The notes beneath the pieces were generated by a model, which was given only the letters and a program-made list of their open reading frames with translations, had not been told where the DNA came from and did no database searches. From Prunus persica (taxonomy: Eukaryota > Streptophyta > Magnoliopsida > Rosales > Rosaceae), in the NCBI RefSeq assembly GCF_000346465.2, contig NC_034009.1:6672490-6736489 (forward strand): a stretch of 64,000 bases of DNA, written 5' to 3'. The position numbers and the translations under genes are program-made. Shown one piece after another: positions 1 through 13,038 of the stretch (the stretch's first letter is position 1; each line of letters starts with the position of its first letter).

Positions 1-3000
1 ATCTGGAAAACAAGATAGTAGTTCTGCGGCTGACTGCAAAACAAAAGTAACTTCCCAATCAATTAAATAAAAATGTATGATAAAATTTTTGAACAAGAGA
101 ATGAAATGAAACCAAGGGTTCCAACCTCTGTTCCTAGACGCCAGAAACCAGTGAAAACCTCATCAAAGATAGTGGGAATATTTTTCTTCCGGCACTCATT
201 CACCAGAACCCGCTGGAAAAGTGGATCAACCATATGCATTCCTCCAGCACCTTGTATAACTGCAGAACAATTCCAAATGAAGAATGGAAAAATTGCTGCA
301 TTAGTATTTAGTATAACAGGGAAAGATATAAAGCAAACAGATGTTATATAATCTTTAATTATCAAAAGAAAACTTAGGTTATAAATATCAGCCTAATCAG
401 AAAGACTAATGCCAAACACACCCATGCACAGTCTATAGAGTAGCAGAAAGCCCATCAAAATGACTTCAAATATAAGACATCTCAAGTATGAAAAACAAGT
501 GGTGGCCCAGAATAGATGCATCACACCTCACACAAGCAGGTGCAGATTCACTAGATGAAGATCAGGCTTGGGAATTCATAATTAACAATTTTTCAAGTTA
601 GGAGTCAAGTAAATTTTCAAGAAGTGTCCAATATAAGAAACTTAATTAAATATATTACCTGATTGATAAAAAACAAAATCTGATCCAACCAGATATAAAA
701 TAAAATTACTGGTATAAGTAATCTTGCCTGGTTCAATAATCAATGCTCCAATGTACCCTTTTGATTCAGGAAACTTTGATAATTGTTCTGATATATATGT
801 TGAATAAATACCAGCAAGATCTGACTTGTCCCTGCTCTTGACAAAAATATCATCACGGGAACCAAAGGCTGTAGAAGTGCCAATGAATGTAAGAATATGG
901 TACCTTAGTAACAGGTCGAAATAGAATAGGTGTGACAAAAGAGGTCACTTACTCATATTTTTGAGATTCAAACTCCGAGAATGCAACCCTTCAGGTAGGG
1001 AAAGGTTCCACATATTGTTGGACAAAAAAACCATCGGAGGATCGAGAAAAAAACCTCTTCCATTATACCTGCACGTAAAAGTTATAAATCTTGACAAGGC
1101 TCAATGACAAAATAGCTTGTTCTCTATTGCTGCTAGTTAGCTCTATTCCAAGACAATATTCTGGAATCAAGATACAAATGATCAAGGTAAAGAAATTACA
1201 TGCAATTCTAAATTGCATTAATGTCCTCATTCTTTACATACGAATGTATAAATGATATTTATAAGTCTTGCAAGCAAACAATTGAGAGATTAAAGACCAC
1301 TGAAAGAAGTGATTTTCAGTGTGCGTAAATTTTATATGCTTTCAGCTTAGTACAAGTAGTAGAAAAATAGACAACAAACATAAACATAAAAGGTGAAATA
1401 AGAGGGAGCTTTCTTAAGTGAAAAGTTGTCGATACTTGATATTCAAGGAGGGAAAAAAAAGGCTCCCGTGAACTACTACACCCCCACTTTGAAGCAAATA
1501 ATCTAGCATCTTCTATCTATGTCATCAGTAGCCAGCAATATATTCTCTATTGGATGCTGACTAACTCCAAAAGTTGATATATAAGTATATAGATTTGGAA
1601 TATTTCAAGTATCTTGTGACAGAAAATTCATACCATGGTTGTTGGAGGAAGCCTGTATAAGATGATGGTGCTTGTGCTTCCATAGCACCCAAAGTATCAC
1701 CATGATAAGATCCTTTAAGAGCCAGGACCTGAAATAAACAACCCCTACATCAAAAGAATTGAAGAAAAATCTGACCATAACTTCCAAAGTTACATCACAT
1801 TAGAGGATCGTTACAATAGACAAGGCAATGATTTTTCCTAACTGGGCAAAGAGTAGCTTAAACAATCATAAATACAGAAAAAGCAGCAGCTAGAAAAGTT
1901 AGCTTATCTAAAGCTTAGACCATAATTCTTACCCCATCCACCTCACATAAACTACTCCAGTACTGGCTAAACATGTACAAGTGAAACAAGGGAGATAATA
2001 AAATTGAATTCAGACCATAATTCTAAAAATTGAATCCATATGGTGCCAAATAAAAAACCAGATACTCATGCTCCAACGCTGAAGATACTTAGTTAACGAA
2101 CAAATGCCCAAATAGTGTGTGCTTTCAGTATCATTTGTCATCTCAACTATTTAGGAATATTTTCCGACAAAATTTCATTTACTCATAACAATTCAGTTGA
2201 TCCACAAAAGCCGGAGGCTTAGGAATTTTTTAACCAACAGAACTTTTTCTTTATTGGTTTCAGGGAGCAGAGAAAATTACTTGTTGAATTTCATAATGAC
2301 AATGATTATGTACAAAAGAAGGAGGTGAAAGAGTTTTTCTCTTGTTAATTAAACCAATATGACATTACACTGATGGTGATAAAGAATTAATGAGGCCCAC
2401 CACAAGCTCAGGATATCTCTCAGCTGTATTTTCCTTGAGATGATCTAAAAGAATTCCATGATCATAAGAGAATTTACGGAATGCCATCTTCAATGCAATC
2501 TCAATTGCTGTAGATCCATTATCCGAAAAATACGTTCGAGAAGCCCAACCTGTGTAAATTCACATCAGCCACATATAAGCAGATGGGTAAAGACCAAGGA
2601 AAAATATATGAATATATGTGACAAATTTACGATATTTTGAAATAAATTACTACCCTTTGGATTCTACATGTACCATAGGCAACACCTTTGGCCTATGGCA
2701 TCACAGAGTTAGTTGAATACCCAAATAAAAGATTCATTAGCCATGTGATAAAGCATTGAAAAACTGTAACTAATATAAGTGTGTTTTCAACCACAGAAAG
2801 TAGCATACAAGAAAAGTAAATAAAAGGAATACAAGTTACATAATACCAACCTTTTCCAACACCTTCAAGCAAAAGTTCAGCACATTCCAAGGCTGGCTCA
2901 TAAACATTCTCAGGAAACATTACATGCCCAAATCTTGCAGTTGCATAACCCATATCCCTTGCAAGTTCAGTCTGAAACCACCTAAACAAAAACCACATTA

Positions 3001-5769
3001 AAAAACTTTAGACATTCCATATTATTCTTTTATATGTCAAATAAATAAAATCATTGACCAAGGGGGCACAACCTGTGCAGGCAAAAAAGATACCTTCCAA
3101 AACTAAAAAAGAAACTAAAAGAATCCAAGAAAAATTGAACAGTGAACTAGGGGAACAGTCCTTGTCTTGACTGTCCATACCGAAGCCAAAAATTAACAGC
3201 ACAAACTTTGCTCTCAATGAGAGGGTATCAGATCAGCTCAAAAGATTCAACTCCATGCTCTCTACTGAAAATTCTATAAGCATGCTCATACATTTTGCAT
3301 AGTCTAAGCATAAAGTGAGTGCATTAATAAAACAACAATGCGAACGGGCAACATTATAAGACATAACATACAGGATACATAAGACCATAGGCATCCATTC
3401 AGGAATGACATGACCAAGGAGATTGCAAAATATAAAGATTATAAAGCAGCATCATGGCTTTGCAATATGCCACGATCTGACCGTCAATCAATAAATAGAA
3501 ATCAAGTATCAGAGCAAGCATTTAACAGAAAGATATTTATAAAGATGACCTGTAAAGTAGCATCAGGTCCTTGAGTCCACCAACTGGCACATGCATCAAA
3601 TTGTTGAGTTATGACATCATCATTCTGAGCCTAAAATTAAATGAAACAAAGTTAACTAGGCATTCTATGAAACGGTCAATAACAGAATACATATCACTTG
3701 GAAGAAGTGCAAATAAGTTATTTATACAACTAGAACTACAAAAAAAAAATGCAGTATAGGCAACCAATACGCATTCCTTTCTTTCATTAAGCATTTGTTT
3801 AAAAGAGAAAGCAAAAAAAATTAATCACCGAAATGTAGTATTTCTAGAGTCCACTTCTTCCCCATACTACTAGTGAACGGGAAAACGTATCAAAAAAATA
3901 GTAGGGTATGCGGTATAAAAACAGTGATCTTCTCAATTTAATGAATGGGGAGTCTGCTTTGAAATCATCCGCCCTGTACCCTCCCCCCACCCCAAGGATC
4001 CCATCCCAAATTGCATGAGCAACAGGTCTTACATGTAATTTTCCGAATGCTTGATTATCATAAAAGATTCCCAACATATCATAGGATTCCCTTAGGTCCA
4101 AGATATGAAAGAAACAAATGTTTCCTTGCCTTGGAATAAATAGAATAGAATGGATTGGTACGATCTGACCTATTAACAGAGATCAATCCAAGGATTTATT
4201 TTACTTCCCCACCTAGCTACTCTAGGTTGGAGGTAGGTCCGGGGGGCGTCATTTAATTAGTGAAGCCACATATGCTATCTGGCACAAACCTTGAAGACTG
4301 AAAAATTTTCACCGCAGCGTGAATCAATCACTGTAACATCTCCTTCTGATACAAATGTGTGCTGAGTAAATGGCCACCAGAAGACATCTACGGCCCTCCT
4401 TGGCATGTCATGCAATCTCTTGGTTCTTTCGGTGTAAGCTGACAGCATTATTTCCATCAATGAATCAAATACATTATGAGCATCATCATACCATTCCATA
4501 AGGTCATCTGATAAGTCTTGTGGAATTGGTGGCAGTACAAGCACTGGAACACTAAACAACAAATGATAACAGTTAGTATAATTAGATTTTGCAGGACTAG
4601 AAGGAAATATTAAACACGTCATACAACAACAGCATAATTATCATATCAGGTCAAAGACAGTGAAATCCAAATACATGAGCAATGTTTACACATATTTGTC
4701 CAGATATAGTTACATATAGTATATAACCACTATTAATACGAGCAATCCAAATTACCTGTTTCGAAAATATGATGCTAAAGGCACCTCATTTACAAGGCCG
4801 TGATCCTCAAATACAACAGCAACAACATCATAACCTCGAATTTTCAAACTTTCATAAGCTGAAATGGTTCCAGAAATACCACCTAACCGTCCATCTCCGA
4901 CAAGAATAGCTGGTAAACGGAAAGGCCTGCTCACATATACTAACTTCTCACGTTTAGAAATTTGTTTGACTAGTAATAGCAAGAGCAGGGATACGAGAAG
5001 AATGTATTATAAACAACCAAACTACGAATTTGAAGTACCTGTACAAGTCACATTGAAGCGACCCAGAAGGCCCTGGACTGGCAACCCCCCCAGCCGTCTC
5101 AACCACACAAAAAGAGTCCGCTTTCTCCTTCCCAACCCCAATCTGCAAACACCTCTGCAGCATTTTGAGCAAGGCCGAGTCCTCCACCTCCCCGCCTTCC
5201 CTCTCAGCCGCCAAGTGCGGCGACACGGGGTCTCCCCACGCGTACATTGTCTTACAAAGCAGCTCCGAAATCGGACCGGTTTCAGAATTGTCCCCAACAA
5301 CCCTCCTCTCCTCACACCAGTCCAAATCGCGCATGCCCTTGTCGAAATTTTTTGGAGCTTGGGGGGCTGAGATGGAGCTGGCAGCCGAGGCCGAGGCCTT
5401 GAGGACGTGATTGGAGGCGAGGAGAGAGAGGTGGGGGGAGCGGCGGACAAGAGAGGTGAGCTTGGAGAAGACGAAATGGGAATCGGAGTCGGCGGGGTAG
5501 CCGGTTTGGACGGGCTTGAGGTAGAGGAAGGAGCGGCGCCGGTGGCGGGAGAGGAGAGAGGAGGCGGCGAGGCCGGCGGAGACTAGGGTTTTTCCGAGGG
5601 ACGTATTGGAGGACCAAATGAGGTAGATGGGGTGAGAGAGAGGGACGGTGAGAGGCGGGGAAGGATTGGTGGCGGCGGGGCCGGCGGTGGTTGAGAGGTG
5701 TTTGATGACGTGGCGGTGGTGGAGTTGGTGGCGGGTGGGGCGGAGGAGGAGAGAGGTGAGGGTGAGCAT
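1..5769 (-). CDS. BIO3-BIO1: Bifunctional dethiobiotin synthetase / 7,8-diaminopelargonate aminotransferase (partial, C-terminus outside window)
   Basis: Two consecutive steps of biotin synthesis in one mitochondrial protein. Coding exons read from intron signals and conserved phases: 5769-5039, 4926-4756, 4551-4290, 3630-3550, 2971-2851, 2549-2401, 1728-1634, 1068-953, 868-728, 259-126 and 33 to beyond base 1. The ten complete exons give 667 residues of about 830 usual for the plant fusion. The N-terminus is Arg/His/Ser/Thr-rich and lacks acidic residues, as for a mitochondrial presequence. The BioD half has the P-loop WSSNTSLGKT, VETAGGVASPGPSG and ILVGDGRLGGISGT. The BioA half has ASWWTQGPD, YFSDNGSTAIEIALKMAFRK, GSYHGDTLGAMEAQAP, GAGGMHMVDPLFQRVLVNECR and IFDEVFTGFWRLG. 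The PLP lysine lies beyond the window. The intron after exon 9 has a GC donor (CAG|GCAAG); using it restores the conserved IIEP-V-I-Q-GAGGM. Intron 3 holds a plastid DNA fragment. No coding lesion was seen. Confidence 0.96.
3838..4100 (-). other. Plastid DNA insert (NUPT) in the third intron: petN end and ndhJ fragment
   Basis: On the minus strand, 3892-3838 translates to TFSRSLVVWGRSGL followed by a stop, matching the C-terminus of plastid petN (cytochrome b6f subunit N) with one change. The DNA after the stop is also petN-downstream-like. At 4095-4050 the minus strand reads RESYDMLGIFYDN, matching an internal ndhJ (plastid NDH subunit J) motif. petN and ndhJ are not adjacent in normal plastid genomes, so the insert is rearranged or composite. 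The 140 bases between them and up to about 4250 (GC-richer than the surrounding intron) were not identified. The fragment lies between exons 3 and 4 of BIO3-BIO1 and is not expected to be expressed. Confidence 0.75.
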
Positions 5770-6789
5770 GGTGGTGGTGGTGAAATGCGGGGTGTGTCTG
5801 GCGTGGAGAAGAGAAAGAGGGTTGGTTGGGGGTTTGCGAGGGTTTAATTAAGGAGGGAAAGGGATGTTGGTGGGAGTAAGATATTCGTTTCAACCAGAAT
5901 ATTCGTTTCAACCAGAACCTATGGTATTTACCCAAAAGGACGCAAAGCCAAAACAAAGAAAGGGCCAAAGGGGAAAATTATCAGAATTTTCCTCAATAAA
6001 TTTGTGCAAAAACACAATTTCAACGCACATTTTAGGCATTTCTTTGAACAACAAAAAAGAAAAAAAAGTGTAATGTTTGGCAGAATTGAGATAATATTCG
6101 AGAATTGATTTTCTGAAAGATAATGTTTGGCAAGATTTGGAGAAAACAAGAGTTAGGAATTGACCATAATCAATTCCATTTTCCACATGAAATGCAAATT
6201 CACAACAAATTTCTCTTTATTAATGGATCTGAAAATGTAGGTGTCATAGGTATGCTAACACTAAAATTGAAAGTTGTTGGCTCAAAAATTAACAAGTGTC
6301 GAATAAAGATTCGACTAAAAAGCACCGACAAGAAAGCCTTCGCTCAATTAGGAAGAAGACAAAAACCTTGCAAAATGCAAGGGAGGGAAAACCTAACACA
6401 AAGAAGTTTGCTTTTGGATCATGGCAGGGCATGCTTAGGGATAGAAATCAATTGTTTTCTCATCCCATATTTAGTAAGTTCAATTATGGGAAATAGTTGC
6501 TTGGCGTATAGAAAAATAAGAGGGAAAATGTTACCCTCCTCTCCCCTCGGCTTTCATTTTCCCTTCCCATGGGAAACTTTGGAAAAATGAGTTAACATTA
6601 AATGCACATTTTTCATGACCATTTTGTCCCATTTTGTCCCAATTTTTTTATTTAAAAAAATTTATATCCATCCTACATTATAACACTTATCTTTCACCTT
6701 AATTTATCATTTAAAAATTACATTCAATTGAATTATAAAATTCAACTCATTGACTCAATTCTCTTCCATTGAAAAAATGAATTAGCTTA
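5770..6789. other. Intergenic region upstream of BIO3-BIO1
   Basis: The first ~80 bases are GC-rich and G-biased on this strand (5' leader of the BIO gene on the other strand). An 18-base direct repeat of the type ATATTCGTTTCAACCAGA occurs twice at about 5880-5917. The remainder is AT-rich. No gene is supported; open frames here are low-complexity shadows. Confidence 0.6.
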
Positions 6790-9011
6790 AAAACTCCATC
6801 TCTTCATATTGAAAAAGTGGTAAAGAAGCAATCAAAGCAACAAGTGATGGAAAATCGGTTGCGACTTATGACCACAATAGAGGGCATTAGGTATCTAGTA
6901 AATCAAGCATTGGCTTTTCGAGGTCACGATGAATCCGTTGACTCATCTAATCAGGGCAATTTCATTGAAATCATAAAGTCTTTTGCAAGAATGAATATAG
7001 AAGTTAAGAAAGTTGTCCTTGATAAGGCTCCTCAAAATGCTTAATACATTGCGCATGACATACAAAAGTAAATCTTACATATTTTTGCTAACAAGGTGAG
7101 GAAGACAATTTGTAAGGAACTTGGGAAGAACAAATTTTGTATTCTAGTTGATGAATCACTTGATGAATCTGGTAAGGAACAAATGGCTATTATTCTAAGA
7201 TTTTTTGATTGTGATGAATTTATTCGGGAGCGCTTCTTTGATATTGTGAGTGTTGTAGACACTAATACCTTGACTCTTAAAAAAGAGGTATGCAAAGTGC
7301 TTGGTAATAACGACATTCTAGTGGAAAACATGCGTGGTCAAGGGTGCGATGGTGCTAGTAATATGCGTGGTTTATGGAATGGCTTACAAGCATTGTTTCT
7401 TCAAGATTGTCCATATGCATATTATGTGCATTGCTTTGCTCATCGTTTGCAATTGGCATTAAATGGTGCAGCTAAAGATGTGAAAGTTTTATGGAGATTT
7501 TTTTTAATGTTGACTAACATTGTGAATTTTGTTAGTGCTTATGCTAAGCGCCGTAGTGAGTTAAACTTAATTCGAAAAGTTGAACTCAATGGGTTGTTGG
7601 ATTCTAGAGAACTTGAGACAGGTAGATGACTTAATCAAGCTTGTAGTTTAAAACGAGCTGGAGCCACTCGTTGGGGCTCTCATTATGCCTCTATTACAAG
7701 TTTGATGTGTTTATTTAAAGAGACTAAAGTACTTCTTCAAGAAATCAGTAATCATGGACCTAACCAACAATTTCATGGCGATGCTGAGAGTAACTATATT
7801 GCTATGATGTCTTTTGAATTTGTGTTCTCATTGGTTTTGATGGATAAATTTATGAGATTGACTAATTTTCTTTGTCAAGTATTTCAAACCCAAAACTCAA
7901 GACATTGTAAGTGCTTTAAATTTTATTGAAAACACAAAAATGCAATTTCAAGATATGAGAGTACATGGATGGGATGATTTATTCTGTAGTGTGGTATCAT
8001 TTTGTGAACTACATGGTATTGATGTTCCTGATATGGGTGCTCGTTATATGACGGGCACACATTGTTCTTGTCTACAAAGAGATTTTATTACATTTGAGCA
8101 TTACTATCGCATTGATGTATTCAATGATGTTATAGATTGCATGTTAAGGGAGTTAAATGACAAATTTCTAGAGCAAACAGTTGAACTTCTTTTTCTTAGC
8201 TCAACATTGGATCCTCATAATTCATTCAGTTCATTCAATATTGAGCATATATGTAAACTTGCTGAGAAATTCTATCCTGCTGATTTCCTTCCAAATGAGT
8301 TGAAAGATTTGGAAATAGAGTTGATGTATTTTCAAAATGATGTACATCGCCTTCCTTGCTTTAAGGAAACCAACACTCTTCCTCATTTATGTCAACAATT
8401 AGTGGAAACAAGTTTGGTAGATAACTATAGTTTGATCAACAGGTTGATTCGATTGGTGTTGACTTTTCCCGTTTCTACAGCAACAACAGAATGAGCTTTT
8501 TCATGTATGAGAATTATTAAGAATCGACTTCGAAGCACCATAGCTGATGAGTTTCTTGCTGATTGCATGACCCTTCACATTGAAAGAGAGTTTGCTAATA
8601 GTATCACTAATGCATCGATAATTGAGGAATTTAAGACTTCTAAGTACCTGTTTGGCATTGTTTATTTGGGGTGATAAGTGATTTTTTAAAAAATTTGGGA
8701 GGCCCAACTTTTGGTAAACTGTGAAAAAATCACTTATTGTTAAAAACTGCTATGAGAGGAAGCTATAAGAGAAATCAACTAATGAGGTGCTTTCATTTTC
8801 TGATTATGCATAAATCAGTTTCGAAGAGGTGCTGAGTTTATAATTATGCGGCAATCATTTTCTGATTATGCGGAAATCAATACCAACAACACTTTTAACA
8901 AAAAGTTTACCAAATACCAAATTGCTTTCTCTCACAGCAAATCTGACTACGATTATTTTCACAGCACAGCAATGCCAAACTGGCCTTAAGTCTCGTAGGG
9001 TAAAATTTTAG
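6790..9011 (+). pseudogene. Decayed hAT-superfamily transposase (ZMYM1/DUF4371 type)
   Basis: Recognisable transposase, broken. 6817-7041 gives an N-terminal DUF4371-type segment (IRYLVNQALAFRGHDES). After in-frame stops at about 7042 and 7072 the same frame continues with ILVDESLDESGKEQMAIILRF and GQGCDGASNMRGLWNGLQALFLQ...YYVHCFAHRLQLAL, the RNase H-like core. A TGA at 7627 is followed by GATRWGSHYASI. The frame shifts at about 7880-7900 and continues at 7940-8491 to the C-terminal dimerisation region (LVLTFPVSTATTE, in-frame TGA at 8492, then AFSCMRIIKNRLRSTI). The final codons are split by a MITE at 8646-8986; across it the frame resumes (SRRVKF, stop ends 9011). At least four stops and one frameshift make it non-functional. 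The N-terminal zinc finger and element termini were not found. Confidence 0.85.
8646..8986. mobile_element. 341-bp MITE inserted into the hAT transposase 3' end
   Basis: Inverted termini: left ACCTGTTTGGCATTG, right (reverse complement) AGGCCAGTTTGGCATTG. The sequence TAAGT flanks both sides (8641-8645 and 8987-8991). Further subterminal complementarity (TTTTGGTAAACT with AGTTTACCAAA-type sequence near the other end) is visible. Removing the insert plus one TAAGT restores the transposase frame exactly. No coding capacity. The 5-bp duplication does not clearly fit hAT (8 bp), PIF (3 bp) or Mutator (9 bp), so the superfamily is left open. Confidence 0.75.
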
Positions 9012-9989
9012 ATTTAATTAGTGATGTTTTGTATTAAATTTACTTGTGGTTTTTATTTTTGTTGTTAAGCTTTTATATGTATAGATGTATTTGAAGGTAA
9101 GGCTTATTACGTCCCTCCTGACTAGGTGTATCTTTTTCTGATTATTAATGAAATTCACTCGTACCTTCGAGTTTAGTATGTGAGTTCCGCCCAATTGGCT
9201 TTCCGATCCTGGATCCGCCACTGCATGCAATAGTTTGTGCATAAGCTGTAGATTCAAGTAGGGCTGCAAACCGGACGCCGAACCGGGCCTTGTCGGAGTT
9301 CATTTATGGGCCCAAACCGCACGCCGAACAGGGCCTTGTCGGCATGCCCAAATGCTAAACCGTGGACCTATTTTTTAGGCCCATTTTCGAGTTTGGTCAA
9401 AACCTGAATGAGGCGGGTCGGGTTGGTTCGATTCGGGTATTTGCCGAGGCCCAACAAAAGCAACAATTGAAGTTTTTTTATTTTTTTTATTTTATAAAGT
9501 TTTCCAAGCCCATTCTATTTTTTGGTCAGATTTCAACAATTCAAGTTTTGACAATTCCTGTATAGTTTTTCCAGTTTCTCCAACTCTGCATATCTAAAGT
9601 TTTCATCATTCAAATACTTCAAAAAATCTTAAAACCATAGCAAATCATCATCCACCACACATGTCCAAATACAAAAATTATTATTACAGTCCATAGCAAA
9701 TTGTGAGAGTAATATCAATCACAATTTGCATATTTGCAAAATTCAAAAGAAAATCCAAATAAAAACAAATAAATTTCCATTACATATACACATACAATTC
9801 CATGAGTTGTTTCATATTCAAATCAAATTAGCACCTCTGCACAAAGAAAGAAAAAACAGTTAGTAAACATATGAATTAATAACACAAAGAAACTACAAAT
9901 TATGATTAATGTAGAAAAGGAAGAAAACATTTTTCCACTTTTTCCAAAGCTTGGTAGAAATCTAACTCCTCCAATGCGGGTTCTTTGTA

Positions 9990-11930
9990 TTAGCTAAACT
10001 CATCCGTCCTTAACCAATCACTACAACAAGTCAATGCCTCCACGATTTTTGAAGTTAATGAACTCCTAAAGGAATCTACAACTCTCTTTCCAATGCTAAA
10101 AGAACATTCCGAAGCCACAGTTGATGCTTGGACAGCAAATACATCTTTTGCAACATTGGAAAGTATTGGAAATTTTGTCGCATTCTCCTTCCACCAATCA
10201 AGCAATTTGAACTCATCATTGGTAAGATTCACTGGAGGTTCCAATAGGTCTTTATCAATCTCATTTCTTATCTCAACAACATCCTTATCTCTCATTGACT
10301 TCAAGAACTTTTGTAACCTTGATGATTTAGTACGTAACATCATTGTTCACATGCAATGATCCTTCACTCTCTACATTACCATGAAATACTTGGGCAACAG
10401 CTGGATTTTGCTTTCTATAGTAATCATACAAATTGTGTAAAAGTGTCTTGATCTCCAATGACATGTCATTAACCCAATTTTCATCGGACACCAACCCAAG
10501 CAAAATTCCACATATTCCATCTTGTATCGAGGATCTAGAATAACAGCCACAAAGAATAACTTGTTGATGTTATTCACATTTCCCCAATATTTATCAAACT
10601 TTCTCTTTATCATTGTTGCTATTTTGCACATAATAACATCATCAACATTCATCATTGTATCTATCTCCTCCAAAAAAGAACATATCTCAGGGAGTGGGGC
10701 ATTAGAAGACACGATTTTTGATGCACGACACCTCAAAGTAGCATCATAAAACTTCTTAAAAAATTTGACAAATACTTTTGTATTATCCTAATCCAACAAA
10801 GTTGGAGGCCTAACTTTTTTATTTTTTTCCTTACCGTGAGCTTCATACTCCTCGAAGTACCCCAAAAAGTTTGGGTCATCCTCCTCCATCATCTCAAAAC
10901 CTTTTTGGAGCTTCAAAGCACTCTCCAACATCATGTAAGTTGAATTCCATCTTGTGCACACATCTAAAGGAACCATGGTTCTAGTATCAACCTTCTCTAT
11001 CTCCAAACAAGCCATAAACTTCTTTAACCGTTAGGATAACCCCCTAATGTACTTAGCACAATTGCGAATAATCTCAATAGATTGATGAATTTCTTTCATT
11101 CCATCGGTTACAATCAAGTTTGTAATATGTGCACAACACCTCACATGCAACAAACTACCATAACCTATGAGTGAATTCCACTTTTCTAACATCTTCTTCA
11201 TGTAGCTAATACATCCATCATTGAAGGAAACATTATCAAATGATATGGTGAAGACTTTGTCTATCCCTCATCCATTAAAACATGCCTCTACAAGCCTACC
11301 AATTGTATCCCCTTATGATTAGGAATGACACAAAAATTAAGGATTCTCTTATGCAAGACCCAATCATCATCAATGAAGTGGGCCGTGAGAACCATGTAAT
11401 TGATATTTTGAATGGACGTCCAAGTGTCGGTGGTAAGAGAGACTCTTTGTGCATTATGTGTTAAGACACTCTTGATTTTAGCCTTCTCCTCTTGATAGAG
11501 ATCCCACACATCTCTAACAATTGTTGTACGAGATGGCAAATCAAATCTAGGTTGTGCCTCCTTCAAAAATTCACGAAACCTAATACCTTCCACATGACTA
11601 AACGGAAGATCATCCCTAATAATCATTTTGACACTTGCAATTCTACATCTCTCTTTACTAAATGCATGTGCTACTAGGTTACCCCTTTTCGCTTGGCCCT
11701 TAAATGAAAGGACTTTTTGTCTTTTTTCATGTCGCAATGGAGAACTCTTACATTGACTTCTCAAATGGTGCCACAAAATGGATGTACCATTCCTTTTACC
11801 CTCATATGCTTAGTTCTTTTTACAGTACTTGCATATGCATCTAGGCTCACTAGTTTCATCCTCATACTTTATCTTTGTGAAATGATCCCAAACCCCCGAA
11901 GCATTCTTACAAGGCTTTCTTTTTCCTAAA
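9990..11930 (-). pseudogene. hAT transposase (zinc-finger BED, RICESLEEPER-like), decayed
   Basis: Read on the minus strand from about 11930: a BED zinc finger (VWDHF, then CICKYCKKN, a stop at about 11810, then SILWHHLRSQC). Next, 11776-11288 holds RFREFLKEAQPRFDLPSRTTIVRD and the RNase H-like start VSLTTDTWTSIQNINYMVLTAHFID. Then RCCAHITNLIV, VPLDVCTRWNSTYMMLESAL (about 10990-10930), the DUF4413-like segment IKRKFDKYWGNVNNINKLFFVAVILDPRYKMEYVEF (about 10620-10510), and the hAT dimerisation domain DWWKENATKFPILSNVAKDVFAVQASTVASECSFS (about 10215-10100). Several in-frame stops and shifts separate the blocks, so it is a pseudogene. It lies wholly inside the TIR-bounded element and is its own transposase. 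Confidence 0.88.
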
Positions 11931-12495
11931 GTGCTAGGGGCTGATTGTGAAGGGGGCTAATGGTGGAAGGGCTAATGGTGGTGGTGGGTTAGTTGAAACA
12001 TGGGTTTCAGATTCTGCTTCCATTAAATTAATAATACCCTACAAAAATACAAATATTTGTTGCTTCAATAACCAAAAACAATAAGCATGTAATCAATATT
12101 GCATATCTGCCAAAGCAGCAACCAAAATACAAATATTGCATATCTACCAAAGCAGCAATCAAAATACAAATATCACATTATTTAATAATTCCACTTTTCT
12201 AACCTTTTATTTATGCCTTTAGCCTATGTGAATTGGTGCCAAATTTAGTGTGACATTACAATACTCATAGAACTTAAATTATTACTCAATATCTGCCAAA
12301 TCATATTATTATTGAATGATGCAAATTTTCAAAATCCGAAATGAAATCACAAATAACAAATAAAACTAACACAAAAAATAACAAATAAAACAACAACTGA
12401 AAAACACAAATAAATCAAACGGCAACAAAAATCACTTCTGTCCCAAAATCAATTCTACGATCCATATTATTAGATTTCACAACAACACTAGAAAT

Positions 12496-12595
12496 NNNNN
12501 NNNNNNNNNNNNNNNNNNNNNNNNNNNNNNNNNNNNNNNNNNNNNNNNNNNNNNNNNNNNNNNNNNNNNNNNNNNNNNNNNNNNNNNNNNNNNNN
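12496..12595. other. Assembly gap (100 N)
   Basis: Exactly 100 N, a conventional placeholder of unknown true length, inside the hAT element upstream of its transposase. Confidence 0.99.
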
Positions 12596-12854
12596 TCCGC
12601 AACGCTAGCAATAATTCGAACTACAACTGAGTCAGATCTGAGAAAATTACCTCGCCAGCCGATTGTTTCATATGATTCAACAGCAACTCTGTGTCACCTC
12701 TGTCCCAAACTCTGTTGGTCGAGACATATAGATATAACTCAACATTGTCAAATTTCTATAACTCTTTCAATAGGGAGTGTCAGATATTGAGACCTCACCT
12801 AGCGAGACAGTGATAGCGATTGATCCAGAGCTCTATTCTGAGAGTCAGAGTGCC

Positions 12855-12857
<3 letters not shown>

Positions 12858-12890
<33 letters not shown>

Positions 12891-12978
12891 TGAGTGAAAC
12901 TGGCTGAGTGAGATGAGAGCCAGAGCGCGTGAGAGAGAGTGACTGAGAGAGAGAGAGATCGGGTGAGAGAAATCGCCT

Positions 12979-13036
<58 letters not shown>
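12858..13036. repeat. (GA)n microsatellites
   Basis: Two main (GA)n tracts, about 12858-12885 and 12979-13035, with GA-rich sequence between them. The Ser/Leu-rich frame on the minus strand here is an artefact of the repeat. Confidence 0.95.

Positions 13037-13038
<2 letters not shown>

Noticed and set aside
4864..5370. 168-residue plus-strand open frame
   Set aside because: Antisense of BIO exons 1-2, runs across a verified intron, no domain.
5312..5968. Long Pro/His-rich open frame on the minus strand
   Set aside because: Frame-shifted shadow of BIO3-BIO1 exon 1, whose G+C-rich codons keep other frames open. The exon itself matches dethiobiotin synthetase.
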